Positions 17,041 to 25,706 of a DNA stretch of 64,000 bases are shown here, in pieces. Positions within the stretch are counted from its first letter, which is position 1. Every line of letters starts with the position of its first letter. Source of the stretch: CAZABP01 sp964483245 (GTDB lineage Bacteria > Planctomycetota > UBA1135 > UBA2386). The notes beneath the pieces were generated by a model that ran no database searches, was not told the origin of the DNA, and saw only the letters and a program-made list of their open reading frames with translations. Where the stretch lies: positions 1 to 64,000 of the forward strand of contig CAZABP010000009.1 of the NCBI GenBank assembly GCA_964483245.1, read 5' to 3'. Made by a program: the position numbers and the translations under genes.

Positions 17041-17376
17041 ATGCGCCTGATCGCATCCGCCCTGGTGCCGGCCCTGCTGGGGGCCTGTGAGAGTGCCGCC
17101 GAAGTACAGCCGCCGCCACCGCTGGCCGGCGTGCCGACCACCGTCGTCCTGCTGGATCCTCATTTCGTCCGGTTCGAGGGGGCGCGCATCCCGCTCGACG
17201 CCTTCCTGCTGGAGATGCGCGAGCGCGTCCGCGCCGCCGGCGGGGAACCGGACCGGCTCCCGTTGGTGACCGTCACGTCAGCGTCCACCGAGGAGGAGCT
17301 CGGGGGGCTCGTCGGCCGCGTGGTCGAAGAGCTGCGCCGCGCCGGGATCCGCTCGATCCAGCTGGGCGACGTATGA
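17041..17376 (+). CDS. Small lipoprotein with ExbD/TolR-like periplasmic fold
   Basis: The 111-residue product starts at the ATG at 17041 and has a lipobox LGAC at residues 13-16, so it is probably lipid-anchored. The following text, GARIPLDAFLLEMRERVRAAG, then LVTVTSASTEEELGGLVGRVVEELRRAGIRSIQLGDV, resembles the periplasmic domain of ExbD/TolR: beta strand, helix, strand, helix of the form 'VLRRAGI', final strand. The transmembrane helix and conserved Asp of true ExbD are missing, so this is only a fold-level match. Its stop overlaps the next ATG (ATGA), which implies coupled translation with the HAD gene. Confidence 0.6.
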   Translation: MRLIASALVPALLGACESAAEVQPPPPLAGVPTTVVLLDPHFVRFEGARIPLDAFLLEMRERVRAAGGEPDRLPLVTVTSASTEEELGGLVGRVVEELRRAGIRSIQLGDV

Positions 17377-18044
17377 CCCGCGCGACGCGGCCGCAGCTGG
17401 TCGTCTTCGACATCGACGGGACGCTGCACGATTTCGCGCGCTGGTGGCCGCGTGTGCTGCGTCAGGGCCTCGCCGACTTCGGCCGGGCGCAACGGTTCGC
17501 GCCGGTGCTGCCGGACGACGCGAGCGCGAACGCCGTCGTCGGCAACGCCGATGCTGCGTTGTGGGCCGCGTTCCTGCCCGCACCCCACAAAGAGCTCTGG
17601 CCGGAGTTCCGCGCGCTGGTCCTGCCGCGCGAGCTGGACGAACTGCGGCGCGGCGAGGACTTCCTGTTCCCCGGGACCCGCGCGCTGCTCGGCCGCTTGC
17701 GCGACGCCGGCGTGCGGACGGCGCTCGCCTCGAATTGCCGCAACCTCTACCTCGCCGCGATGCTCGAAGGGCAGGGCCTCGCCCGCCTCACCGATGCCGC
17801 GTTCTGCCTCGACACGCCCGGTGTGCGCCACAAGACCGACATGGTCGCGCGCGCGCTCGCGGACGCTGCCACCGACGCATCACGTGCGGCCATGGTCGGC
17901 GACCGCGCCTCCGATCTCGAGGCGGCGCGTGCGAACGACCTCCGGTTCGTCTGGCGCCACAACCCGTTTGTCCCGCCGCTCCCGGCCGACCTGACCTGGC
18001 AGGGGGATCCGGAACAGCTACTGTCCTGGCTCGGCGTCTCCTGA
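17373..18044 (+). CDS. HAD-superfamily hydrolase (phosphoglycolate-phosphatase-like)
   Basis: The 223-residue product has HAD motif I DIDGT with D13 and D15, motif II around LASNCRN, and motif III/IV as K followed by MVGDRASDLEAARA. A helical cap sits between motifs I and II (residues ~20-95), the layout of subfamily I enzymes such as phosphoglycolate phosphatase. The substrate cannot be told from sequence. It overlaps the preceding lipoprotein gene by four bases. Confidence 0.85.
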   Translation: MTRATRPQLVVFDIDGTLHDFARWWPRVLRQGLADFGRAQRFAPVLPDDASANAVVGNADAALWAAFLPAPHKELWPEFRALVLPRELDELRRGEDFLFPGTRALLGRLRDAGVRTALASNCRNLYLAAMLEGQGLARLTDAAFCLDTPGVRHKTDMVARALADAATDASRAAMVGDRASDLEAARANDLRFVWRHNPFVPPLPADLTWQGDPEQLLSWLGVS

Positions 18045-18135
18045 CTCCCGATCCGGAATAACCGCCGCGCCGCGCGCAATGGCCGGCTGCCGCTGGCTCG
18101 CCGGTCCGGGGCAGGTCCCGCCGGCCCGTAACCCG

Positions 18136-18531
18136 ATGGAATCGATCGTCCCGCTCGCGCTGATCTTCTCGTTCATCTACGGGCTGGTGTGGATGAAGAA
18201 CCGCGAGACCGAGCGGCGGGAGCGGCTCAAGCTGCTCGAGCAGGCGCTGCGCGCCGACCGGATCGATCCGCAACTCCGCGAGCAGATCATCTCGGCACTG
18301 GCACCCGAGCAGGCCAAGCGCAATCTGCAGCCGCGGCCGGCGGCGCCGATCCGCGCCACACGCTCGCTGTTCCTGACGCTCGGCTGGCTGACGCTGTTCA
18401 CCGGCCTCGGCCTGCTGCTGAGCGGATCCCGCGACGGCGAGGAAGCCGGAGTCATCGTGCTGTTCGCCGGCCTCGGCATGATCACGCTGCCGATCGCGAT
18501 GCGCGAGCTCGAGCTGCGCCGCCAGGCGTGA
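18136..18531 (+). CDS. Small membrane protein
   Basis: Taking the ATG at 18136, the product has 131 residues. Residues ~4-17 form one helix (VPLALIFSFIYGLVWM). A charged amphipathic stretch (RETERRERLKLLEQALRADRID) follows, then two further hydrophobic helices (~80-96 and ~102-120). The charged part, a short coiled-coil-like helix with 'LEQALRADRID' spacing, recalls small DUF6249-type membrane proteins. An upstream ATG at 18079 would add 19 residues without a good ribosome site. The role is unknown. Confidence 0.6.
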   Translation: MESIVPLALIFSFIYGLVWMKNRETERRERLKLLEQALRADRIDPQLREQIISALAPEQAKRNLQPRPAAPIRATRSLFLTLGWLTLFTGLGLLLSGSRDGEEAGVIVLFAGLGMITLPIAMRELELRRQA

Positions 18532-18565
18532 ACCGGGCGGGCACGCCCGCCATACTCCGCCGCGG

Positions 18566-19135
18566 ATGCAGTGGAACCTGCCGAGTGAAGAGCAACTGCG
18601 CGCCCGCGCACACGCCGCGCTCGCGACCTGGGCCGCCGAAGCCGAGCTGCCAGATCTGCATGTCGTCTGGCAGGCGACGCTGCGCACGACGGCCGGCCGC
18701 GCCGAGCTGCGCCAGCGCAAGATCCTGCTGAACCCACACCTGCTCGCGCGCGCGCCGGCGCAGATCGAGCAGGTGCTGGTCCATGAGGTCGCCCACCTGG
18801 TCACCTGGGCCCGGCATGGCCGCCGCGCGCGCCCGCATGGCCCGGAATGGGCGGCGCTGATGGAGCAGGCTGGACTTCCCGCCGATGCCTGCCATCGGAT
18901 CGCGACGCACGGATTGCGCCGGCAGCGCTACTGGTATCTGCATCTGTGCCGGAGCTGTGGCGCACGCTGGATCCGGCGGCGCGCGCTCCGGTTGCGCTGC
19001 GGCGGCTGCCGCGGGCGCGGCGAGCTGCTGCGGCTGCGTGCCGCCGGGACGCAGGACGGCTACGACACGCTCGTGCGCCTGGCCCCGGAGGAGGCCCTGC
19101 GCTACGTGAGTCCCGGCGCCGCCGATCGGCGCTGA
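18566..19135 (+). CDS. SprT-like zinc metalloprotease-family protein
   Basis: The 189-residue product contains the zinc-peptidase motif HEVAH (H73, E74, H77), with the third ligand probably in HGPEW about 15 residues on. A C-terminal zinc ribbon, CRSC and CGGC, is present as in SprT/Spartan-type proteins. These act on DNA-bound proteins in eukaryotes; bacterial SprT is poorly characterised. The N-terminal helices and length fit the family. It stands alone between a membrane-protein gene and xdhC on the same strand. Confidence 0.85.
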   Translation: MQWNLPSEEQLRARAHAALATWAAEAELPDLHVVWQATLRTTAGRAELRQRKILLNPHLLARAPAQIEQVLVHEVAHLVTWARHGRRARPHGPEWAALMEQAGLPADACHRIATHGLRRQRYWYLHLCRSCGARWIRRRALRLRCGGCRGRGELLRLRAAGTQDGYDTLVRLAPEEALRYVSPGAADRR

Positions 19136-19176
19136 ACCGCCCGCGCGCGATCCGAGCGCGTAGACTCCGCGGCCCG

Positions 19177-20046
19177 ATGGTGACCCGACCGGATCTGTTC
19201 GAGGAGATCGTGCGCCTGCGCCGCGAGGGGATCCCGGCCGCGCTCGCGACGATCGTCGGCACGCGCGGGTCGACGCCCGGGCGGGAGACGATGCGGCTGC
19301 TCGTGCTGGAGGACGGGACGTTCCTCGGCACCGTCGGCGGCGGCTGCCTCGAGGCGGAGGTCTACGAGACGGCGAAGCTGGTCCTGCGCGACGAACAACC
19401 ACGCACGCTGCAGTTCCGGCTGACGGAGTTCGAAGCGCCGGATTCCGGTCTGCTCTGCGGCGGCGAAGTCACGATCTTCGTGGAGCCGATCACGACCCCG
19501 GCGCTGTGGATCTTCGGCGCCGGCCACGTCAGCAGATCGTTGGCGGAGGTCGCGGCTTTGGCCGGGTTCCGCGTCACGGTCGCCGACGACCGCGCGGGCT
19601 ATGCGGCACCGCAGCGATTCCCGCATGCTGCGGCCGTCGTCGCGGCGCCGTATGCCGAGACGGTCGCCGCGATGCCGATCCGCGCCAACACGTTCGTCGT
19701 GGTCGTGACGCGCGGCCACAAGGAGGATGGCGTCGTGTTGCAGGCGCTCGCCGAGCGCGTGGCCGCCGGCGCCGCGCCGCGCTTCGTTGGGATGATCGGC
19801 AGCAAGACCAAGCGTGCGGTGCTGTTCCGGCATCTGCGGGAGGCCGGAGTCGCCGAGTCGTTCCTCGGCTCCGTCCGCTCACCGGTCGGGCTGCAGATCG
19901 GCGCGCGCACGCACGAGGAGATCGCGGTCGCCGTCGTCGGCGAGCTGGTGCAGGTGCGCCGCACCGGACGTGATGCAGCCGCCGACTGGGAGTCGCGTGT
20001 GCGACGGCCCTCGGCTCCGACCCGCTCGACGGCGGCCGGGACCTGA
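19177..20046 (+). CDS. xdhC: XdhC/CoxF-family molybdenum-cofactor insertion protein
   Basis: The 289-residue product has both halves of the XdhC family. The N-terminal part contains GTRGSTPGRETMRLLV, then GTVGGGCLEAEV and SGLLCGGEV. The C-terminal part is a Rossmann-like domain, ALWIFGAGHVSRSLAEVAALAGF, ending with IGSKTKRAVLFRHL and PVGLQIGARTHEEIAVAV. XdhC proteins bind molybdopterin cofactor and help sulfurate and insert it into xanthine dehydrogenase or CO-dehydrogenase-type enzymes. No such target enzyme is in this window. Codons upstream of the ATG at 19177 overlap the SprT gene and were rejected. Confidence 0.88.
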   Translation: MVTRPDLFEEIVRLRREGIPAALATIVGTRGSTPGRETMRLLVLEDGTFLGTVGGGCLEAEVYETAKLVLRDEQPRTLQFRLTEFEAPDSGLLCGGEVTIFVEPITTPALWIFGAGHVSRSLAEVAALAGFRVTVADDRAGYAAPQRFPHAAAVVAAPYAETVAAMPIRANTFVVVVTRGHKEDGVVLQALAERVAAGAAPRFVGMIGSKTKRAVLFRHLREAGVAESFLGSVRSPVGLQIGARTHEEIAVAVVGELVQVRRTGRDAAADWESRVRRPSAPTRSTAAGT

Positions 20047-20168
20047 ACCTGCCGCCCCGGACTGCCGTTGCGCAACGACGGCGGGCCCGCCGACGCTGCG
20101 GTTGCCCCCCCTGCGCTGCGGCGGCATGATCCCCCGCCCCCCGCCCGCCTCTGCGACCCCGACGAACG

Positions 20169-21233
20169 ATGAATCGAGCCTTGCTCATGGCGCGGCTGAC
20201 GGCCGCGCCGCTGCTGATCGCCGCTTCCCTCGCCGCCCAGGGTGACCAGATCACGTGGACCGACGGGACCACGACCGAGAACTGCCGGATCACGCAGTTC
20301 ACGGTGTTCGAGATCAAGTTCACGGCGCGTGGCAACAACGAGTCGCGCAGCAGCGACCAGGTGGCGCACATCGAGTGGGAGAAGCTGGACGAGTGGTACC
20401 GCCGCGCCACCGGCGCGCCGCTCAGCGAGGCACCCGGCGAGTTCCTGAACGAGGCGAAGAAGCGCCTGGCGAAGAAGGACACGCTGGTCGCGCAGATCGG
20501 CTACGAGCGGATGGCGCGGCTCTATCTGCAGAACGGCCAGGTCGTCGACGCGGTCAACGCGCTGCAGGAGCTGTTCGACCAGATCCCCGACAGCGGCTAC
20601 GCGCCGGAGCTGTTCCGCGTCAAGCTCGAGTACTACCTGTCGCAGGGCAAAGACGGCGCCAAGAACGCCGCCAGCGCCGCGAACACGTACCGCGAGACCG
20701 CGACGACCAAGGCCTGGCCGAAGGGGTTCAGCCTCGAGGCGAGCCTCTACGAGGTCATGGCCGAAGCGGCGGGCGGCGGCCTGCAGCCGGCCGAGCTCGA
20801 GCGCAAGCTGCGCAACGTGCTGAACTCGGCGGAAGGGGTCGCGGCCGGCGTCGCCCGCCGCGCCAAGCTGCAGATCGCGCGGACGCTGCTGCTGCAGGAC
20901 AAGCTGGACGAAGCCGGCAAGCTGTACGACGACCTCGCCGGCTCGCGCGGTCTGGATCCGAACTCCCAGGCCCGCATGTGGATCGACATGGGGCAGATCA
21001 AGTTCAAGCGCGCCGGGGCGGAGGACAAGGAGACGTTCCGCAAGGCACTGCTGCTGTTTCTGCGCGCGTATCTCGACGTGCCGGAGGCTGCCGACGAGCT
21101 GCGTGCCGAGGGTGCGTTCTACGCCGCGGCCGCCGCCGAGAAGTGGGCCGGTCCGGACGCGCGGCTGATCCAGGGTCGCATGCGCGCGATCCTGCGCCGC
21201 GACTTCGCCGAGACCTCCTGGGCCAAGCGGTGA
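20169..21233 (+). CDS. Secreted TPR-like hypothetical protein
   Basis: The 354-residue product has a signal peptide cleaved near LAAQG (residue ~25). A short beta-rich segment (ITWTDGTTTENCRITQFTVFEIKF) looks like the small SH3-like module often found before repeats in planctomycete proteins. The rest is helical with TPR-style pairs: YERMARLYLQNGQVVDAVNAL, QIARTLLLQDKLDEAGKLYDDL. It is likely periplasmic and probably a scaffold. The plsC gene begins 6 bases after its stop, so the two are likely co-transcribed. Confidence 0.75.
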   Translation: MNRALLMARLTAAPLLIAASLAAQGDQITWTDGTTTENCRITQFTVFEIKFTARGNNESRSSDQVAHIEWEKLDEWYRRATGAPLSEAPGEFLNEAKKRLAKKDTLVAQIGYERMARLYLQNGQVVDAVNALQELFDQIPDSGYAPELFRVKLEYYLSQGKDGAKNAASAANTYRETATTKAWPKGFSLEASLYEVMAEAAGGGLQPAELERKLRNVLNSAEGVAAGVARRAKLQIARTLLLQDKLDEAGKLYDDLAGSRGLDPNSQARMWIDMGQIKFKRAGAEDKETFRKALLLFLRAYLDVPEAADELRAEGAFYAAAAAEKWAGPDARLIQGRMRAILRRDFAETSWAKR

Positions 21234-21239
21234 GAGCCG

Positions 21240-21965
21240 ATGCCCGAGGCGGGTGACACTGCCTCGAGCACGCCGGAGCCGCCGCCGCCGGACGACACGC
21301 ACGGCTGGTGGAATCGCGCCTCGGTCGAGTTGTTCCGGCGCACGGTCGGGCCGCTGCTGCGGCTGTACGTGCGGATGCGGATCTACGACGCGCCGCGCCT
21401 GGACGGGCCGTACGTGCTGGCGGCGAACCACACGTCGTTCCTCGATCCGATCCTGCTCGGCGCGGCGGCGCCGCGCCGCATCACGTACCTGATGACGGCG
21501 GTCATCCACCGCAGCCCGGCGCTCGGTTGGTTCTACCGTTGGATGCGCGCGATCCCGGTGCCGCTGCATGGCGGACCGCAGCGCGCGATCCGCGCGGCGC
21601 GGCGCGCGCTCGCGCGCGGTGACGTGGTCGGGATCTTCCCCGAGGGAGGCATCTCGCGGGATGCGCGGCTGATGCTCGGCAACCCGGGCGCGGTGTCGCT
21701 CGTGTTCGGGGAAGCGGTGCCCATCATCCCGGTCGGGATCGTCGGTGCGGCGGACGTGCTGCCGTTCGGCGGGATCGTGCCGCGCCCGCGTCGGGTCGAG
21801 GTGCGCTTCGGCCGGCCGCTGCTGCCGGACGAGCTGGCCGGCGGCGCGACGAAGCGCCGCGAGCGACTCGAGCTGGCGACTGCACGCTTGATGCAGGAGA
21901 TCGCCCGGCTGAGCGGCCAGCAGGCGCGCGAGCAGGTCGTCGCAGAAAAAAACGCCCGGACTTGA
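21240..21965 (+). CDS. 1-acyl-sn-glycerol-3-phosphate acyltransferase family protein
   Basis: The 241-residue product carries the PlsC signature: NHTSFLD with catalytic H64 and D69, and the substrate-binding FPEGG at residues 133-137. The region between reads YLMTAVIHRSPALGWFYRWMRAIPV, as in lysophosphatidate acyltransferases. It should move an acyl chain onto a lysophospholipid at the membrane. The Pro-rich N-terminus is unusual and probably disordered. The gene follows a secreted TPR gene by 6 bases. Confidence 0.88.
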   Translation: MPEAGDTASSTPEPPPPDDTHGWWNRASVELFRRTVGPLLRLYVRMRIYDAPRLDGPYVLAANHTSFLDPILLGAAAPRRITYLMTAVIHRSPALGWFYRWMRAIPVPLHGGPQRAIRAARRALARGDVVGIFPEGGISRDARLMLGNPGAVSLVFGEAVPIIPVGIVGAADVLPFGGIVPRPRRVEVRFGRPLLPDELAGGATKRRERLELATARLMQEIARLSGQQAREQVVAEKNART

Positions 21966-22029
21966 CCCTCCCGTTGCATCGACGTCGCCGGCGCGTTGCC
22001 GGCAGTCGAGAGCGAACGGAGGAACCGAG

Positions 22030-22617
22030 GTGCGGCGACAGGAGGAGCAGGTCACGATCGCGTGGCGCGCGGCGTATGCGTTTCTGCGGCGTTTCCGCGA
22101 CGCCTTCACGCGGAACGAACGGGAGGATCTGGCGCAGGACGTCGCCCTGACGCTGCTGCGGGATCCGCGGCGCGTGCGTGAGCCGGCGCGGATCGCCGCG
22201 TACTCGCGGACGGTCGCGCGGCGCCTGCGCTGCCGCCGGATCGAACGGCTGCTGCGGCTGCGTACCGTCCCGTTGCTGCAGGCCGACGAACCTGCCGCGT
22301 CGCGGGGACCCGCGATGCTGACGATCGCCGGTGGCCTGCGCCTGCCGCGCTGGGAGGTGTTCGACCTGCTCGAGCAGGCGCTGGACGAGCTGTCGCCGCT
22401 GAACGGCTACCTCGTGCGCGCCCGCTACGAGGGATTCTGCTGCGCCGAGCTCGCGGCGCGCTACGGGCTCCCGATCGAAGGCGTCAAGCGCCGGCTGTTC
22501 CGCGCGCGCGCGCGCGTGCGGCGCCGCCTGGTCGGTTGGATCGAGGAGCGGCTCGAGGCATCCGCGCCCGGCATGGGGCTGGGCGCAACCAGCTGGAATG
22601 GAGGACTGCAAGCATGA
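22030..22617 (+). CDS. ECF-type RNA polymerase sigma factor
   Basis: The 195-residue product starts at a GTG. Region 2 is seen in REDLAQDVALTLLRDPRRV and region 4 in FDLLEQALDELSPLNGYLVRARYEGF, then CAELAARYGLPIEGVKRRLFRARARVRRRL, a helix-turn-helix. The linker is longer than in minimal ECF factors. Its TGA overlaps the ATG of the next gene (ATGA at 22614), a secreted TPR protein. That position is usually taken by an anti-sigma factor; here no zinc-finger anti-sigma is present, so control is unclear. Confidence 0.85.
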   Translation: MRRQEEQVTIAWRAAYAFLRRFRDAFTRNEREDLAQDVALTLLRDPRRVREPARIAAYSRTVARRLRCRRIERLLRLRTVPLLQADEPAASRGPAMLTIAGGLRLPRWEVFDLLEQALDELSPLNGYLVRARYEGFCCAELAARYGLPIEGVKRRLFRARARVRRRLVGWIEERLEASAPGMGLGATSWNGGLQA

Positions 22618-23444
22618 ACGTGCAAAGAACGAAGTGGCATCGGCTCGCGCTCGGTGTCGGCGGACTGCTGCTCGGTGGGTTGATGGCGCAGGAGCCCGCG
22701 CCGGCCGAGCCGGCGGCGCCGGAATCGGCACCGCTGCGGGACGCGCTGCGCGCCGCGGAGGACATCGCGGAGCGCGTGCGCGGCCTCGAAGGGGCCGAAC
22801 GGCTGCCGGCCCTCGAGCAGGCGGCGCGTGCGTACGAGGAGGTCGGAGCGAAGTACGCCGGCGCCGGCCCGGCGGTCGCCCGCGCGTGGTGGGAGGCAGG
22901 TGAGCTGTGGCGCCGGCACGGCAGCCTGGCGCTGGCGGAGAAGGCGTACCAGCAGGCGCTCGAGCGCGATCCGACGCGGTACGGCGAGCGCGCGTGGCTG
23001 GAGCTCGGCCACGTGCAGCGGCGGACGGACCGTGCCGACGACGCGCTGGCCAGCTACGGCAAGGCTGCGGCGGTGCGCCCGGCATCGGCGCGCGCGCACG
23101 AGGCACGGTTGTGGATCGGGCGGACGCACGCGCAGGGCGGCAAGCTGCAGGACGCGATCACGGCCTACCGCGCCGCGCTCGAGGCGACCGACCATCCCGG
23201 CCGCGTCGTCGAGGCCTGCGACATGCTGGCGATGGCGCAGATCAAGGCCGGTGATCTGGGCGGTGCGGCGGAGACGGTGCGCCTCGCCGACTCGCAGCTC
23301 AGCAAGGTCGAAGGACCGGCTGCCGATCGATTGAAGCGTGCGCTGGAGGGGATGTCGGCGCGCCGCAGCCTGCAGCGTGCGCAGGACAAGCAGTCCAAGG
23401 CCGCGGCAGATGCCGACCGGTTGCAGCAGGCGGACAAGAAATGA
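22614..23444 (+). CDS. Exported TPR protein coupled to an ECF sigma factor
   Basis: The 276-residue product overlaps the sigma gene by four bases. Residues ~10-26 are a hydrophobic signal or anchor. An Ala/Pro/Glu-rich linker is followed by three to four TPR pairs (WWEAGELWRRHGSLALAEKAYQQALERDP, WLELGHVQRRTDRADDALASY, LWIGRTHAQGGKLQDAITAY). The C-terminus is a Lys/Ala/Asp-rich helix. Because of the coupling it may sense or relay the signal that frees the sigma factor, but no known anti-sigma motif is visible. Confidence 0.75.
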   Translation: MNVQRTKWHRLALGVGGLLLGGLMAQEPAPAEPAAPESAPLRDALRAAEDIAERVRGLEGAERLPALEQAARAYEEVGAKYAGAGPAVARAWWEAGELWRRHGSLALAEKAYQQALERDPTRYGERAWLELGHVQRRTDRADDALASYGKAAAVRPASARAHEARLWIGRTHAQGGKLQDAITAYRAALEATDHPGRVVEACDMLAMAQIKAGDLGGAAETVRLADSQLSKVEGPAADRLKRALEGMSARRSLQRAQDKQSKAAADADRLQQADKK

Positions 23445-23464
23445 TCCGCCACGCGCCGGGGCGA

Positions 23465-24244
23465 TCACTTCATCGACTGGCGCAGCTCGAGCAGGATCTG
23501 GTCCGCGGCGTCGACGCGGATCAGACCCTGCCGCGGAAACTCCAGATCGAGGATCACATAGACCGCGAGGGTCATGCACCCGGCGAACGCCGCCGTGTGC
23601 AGTCGGTTGCGGTCCTTCGCCCCGGCCATGCCGTGCCCGGCGAGCAACGCGCCGCCGAGCACGAGCAGGATCAACATCACGAACACGACGAACGGCGGGT
23701 GCATCCGCGTGCTCGCGACGCGCGTCGTTCCAAGGTCGAACGTAGCGTTCAGCGCCGGGAGTACGAGCGCTGCGGTCTGCGGTGGGATTCCCGGCGCGGT
23801 GAGCGCCGCCATCGCTGCCGTCCAGATCTGCCGTTGGATCTCCACCGAGCGGTCGACTTCGGCGAAGGCGGCGGTCAGGTCGCTGGTGAGGCGGTAGGTC
23901 TGCAGCCGTGAATCGACATAGTCACGGAACAGCTTGCGCACGCCCGGCTGCGCGTCGCCCGGCAGGAGATCGAGCCGGAGCCACGCCGTGCCTATCGCGT
24001 TCGCCTCCTCGACGATCAGCGCACGCCGCTGATCGAACCGCGTCGCCGCGCCGGAGAACGTGAATGCGATCAGCAGACCGAGCAGCCCGAACACGGCTCC
24101 ATTCACGACACCGACGCCGGCCGCGGCACCCTCGACGTCCCGCTGGCGCCGTCGCACACCGATCCGATGTCCAAGGGCCAGCATCACCGTCACAGCGGCG
24201 AACAGCCCGATGACGATCAGCAACTCTACGAGGACGAGTTCCAT
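23465..24244 (-). CDS. Bestrophin-like membrane protein (DUF4239)
   Basis: The 259-residue product has four likely membrane helices: residues ~5-25, ~46-66, ~185-205 and ~217-232. The helix 2 text GAVFGLLGLLIAFTFSGAATRFDQRR with VEEANAIGTAWLRLDLLP is characteristic of the bestrophin-like DUF4239 family, which has structural ties to anion channels. The C-terminus holds EFPRQGLIRVDAADQILLELRQSM, also conserved in the family. AGGAG precedes the ATG. It lies 33 bases downstream of ugd on the same strand; the link to sugar metabolism is unclear. Confidence 0.85.
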   Translation of the reverse strand: MELVLVELLIVIGLFAAVTVMLALGHRIGVRRRQRDVEGAAAGVGVVNGAVFGLLGLLIAFTFSGAATRFDQRRALIVEEANAIGTAWLRLDLLPGDAQPGVRKLFRDYVDSRLQTYRLTSDLTAAFAEVDRSVEIQRQIWTAAMAALTAPGIPPQTAALVLPALNATFDLGTTRVASTRMHPPFVVFVMLILLVLGGALLAGHGMAGAKDRNRLHTAAFAGCMTLAVYVILDLEFPRQGLIRVDAADQILLELRQSMK

Positions 24245-24277
24245 GCGCGCTCCTGCGGACGGAACCGTGTCACGCGT

Positions 24278-25579
24278 TCAGCGGACGCCGATCCCGTAGT
24301 AGCGGAAGCCTAGCTGGCGCAGCCGCGCCGGCTGGAAGATGTTGCGCCCGTCGAACACGACCGGATGGCGCAGCAGCCGCTTCAGCTCTTCCGGGTCGAC
24401 GTGGCGGAACTCGTTCCACTCGGTCACCAGCGCGAGAGCGTCGGCGCCCTGCAGCGCCTCCTCCGCGGTCGTCGCGTACTGGATCCGATCACCGAGGATC
24501 TTCTGCGTCTCGTGCACCGCCTCCGGGTCGAACGCGACCACGGTCGCGCCGGCGGCGAGCAGCTGCTCGATCAGCACGAGACTCGGCGCCTCGCGCATGT
24601 CGTCGGTCTTCGGCTTGAACGCCAGACCCCAGACCGCGATGCGCTTGCCGGCGAGGTCACCCTCGAAGTGCTGGTGGATCTTGTGGAACAGGACCTGCTT
24701 CTGCGCCTCGTTGACCGCCTCGACGGCCGGGACGATCTTCGGGTCGTAGCCGTGCTCGAGCGCAGTCTTGACCAGCGCACGCACGTCCTTGGGGAAGCAG
24801 GAGCCGCCGTAGCCGATCCCGGCGAACAGGAACGGGAATCCGATCCGGCTGTCGGTGCCGATCCCCTTGCGCACTTCGTTGACGTCGGCGCCGACCGCGT
24901 CGCAGATCCGCGCCATCTCGTTCATGAACGAGATCCGCGTCGCCAGCATCGCGTTCGCCGCGTACTTGGTCATTTCGGCCGACAGGACGTCCATGACCAG
25001 GAACGGCTTGCCGGTGCGCAGGAACGGTGCATACAGCTCCTGCATGACCTCGGTCGCGCGCTGGCTGTCGGAGCCGATCACGACGCGGTCCGGCTTCATG
25101 AAGTCGTCGATCGCCGCGCCTTCCTTCAAGAACTCCGGGTTGCTGACCACGTCGAACGCCTGCTCGCTGAGCGCGCGGATCGCGTCGCGCACCTTGAAGT
25201 TGGTCCCGACCGGGACCGTGCTCTTGGTGACGACGACCTTGTAGCCGGTCAGGTTGCGCCCGATCGTCTGTGCGACGCCGAGCACGTGGCGCAGATCGGC
25301 GCTGCCGTCTTCGCCCTGCGGTGTGCCGACCGCGATGAACACGACCTTCGCCGCGCGCACCGCGTCGTCCACCTCGGTCGAGAAGTGCAGGCGCCCCTCG
25401 GCGGTGTTGCGCGCGATCAGCTCTTCGAGGCCCGGCTCGTAGATCGGCACCTTCCCCTCGCGGAGCTGGCGGATCTTCCGCTCGTCGACGTCGACACAGG
25501 TGACCCGGTTGCCGGTCTCGGCAAAGCAGGTGCCGACCACGAGGCCGACATAGCCGGTTCCGATGACTGCGATCTTCAT
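24278..25579 (-). CDS. ugd: UDP-glucose 6-dehydrogenase
   Basis: The 433-residue product has the full UDP-glucose/GDP-mannose dehydrogenase layout. The NAD-binding loop IGTGYVGLV is at residues 6-14 and the acidic D30 follows the second strand. Further marks are KSTVPVGT (119-126), NPEFLKEG (147-154), and the catalytic Cys C261 in GYGGSCFPKD. The UDP-binding C-terminal domain starts at AVWGLAFKPKTDDMREAPS. It oxidises UDP-glucose to UDP-glucuronate using two NAD+, feeding capsule or exopolysaccharide building. All catalytic motifs are intact. Confidence 0.95.
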   Translation of the reverse strand: MKIAVIGTGYVGLVVGTCFAETGNRVTCVDVDERKIRQLREGKVPIYEPGLEELIARNTAEGRLHFSTEVDDAVRAAKVVFIAVGTPQGEDGSADLRHVLGVAQTIGRNLTGYKVVVTKSTVPVGTNFKVRDAIRALSEQAFDVVSNPEFLKEGAAIDDFMKPDRVVIGSDSQRATEVMQELYAPFLRTGKPFLVMDVLSAEMTKYAANAMLATRISFMNEMARICDAVGADVNEVRKGIGTDSRIGFPFLFAGIGYGGSCFPKDVRALVKTALEHGYDPKIVPAVEAVNEAQKQVLFHKIHQHFEGDLAGKRIAVWGLAFKPKTDDMREAPSLVLIEQLLAAGATVVAFDPEAVHETQKILGDRIQYATTAEEALQGADALALVTEWNEFRHVDPEELKRLLRHPVVFDGRNIFQPARLRQLGFRYYGIGVR

Positions 25580-25706
25580 GCGAGGAGGTTGCTCGAGGTG
25601 CTGCGTCCGGCCGCCGGCAGGAGGCCGAAGGGCGCGGGACCCTAGCGAAGCCTACCCGCGCCAGCAACCGGTGCGGCCGGCACGGAACGCTCCGTATCAT
25701 GCCGCG

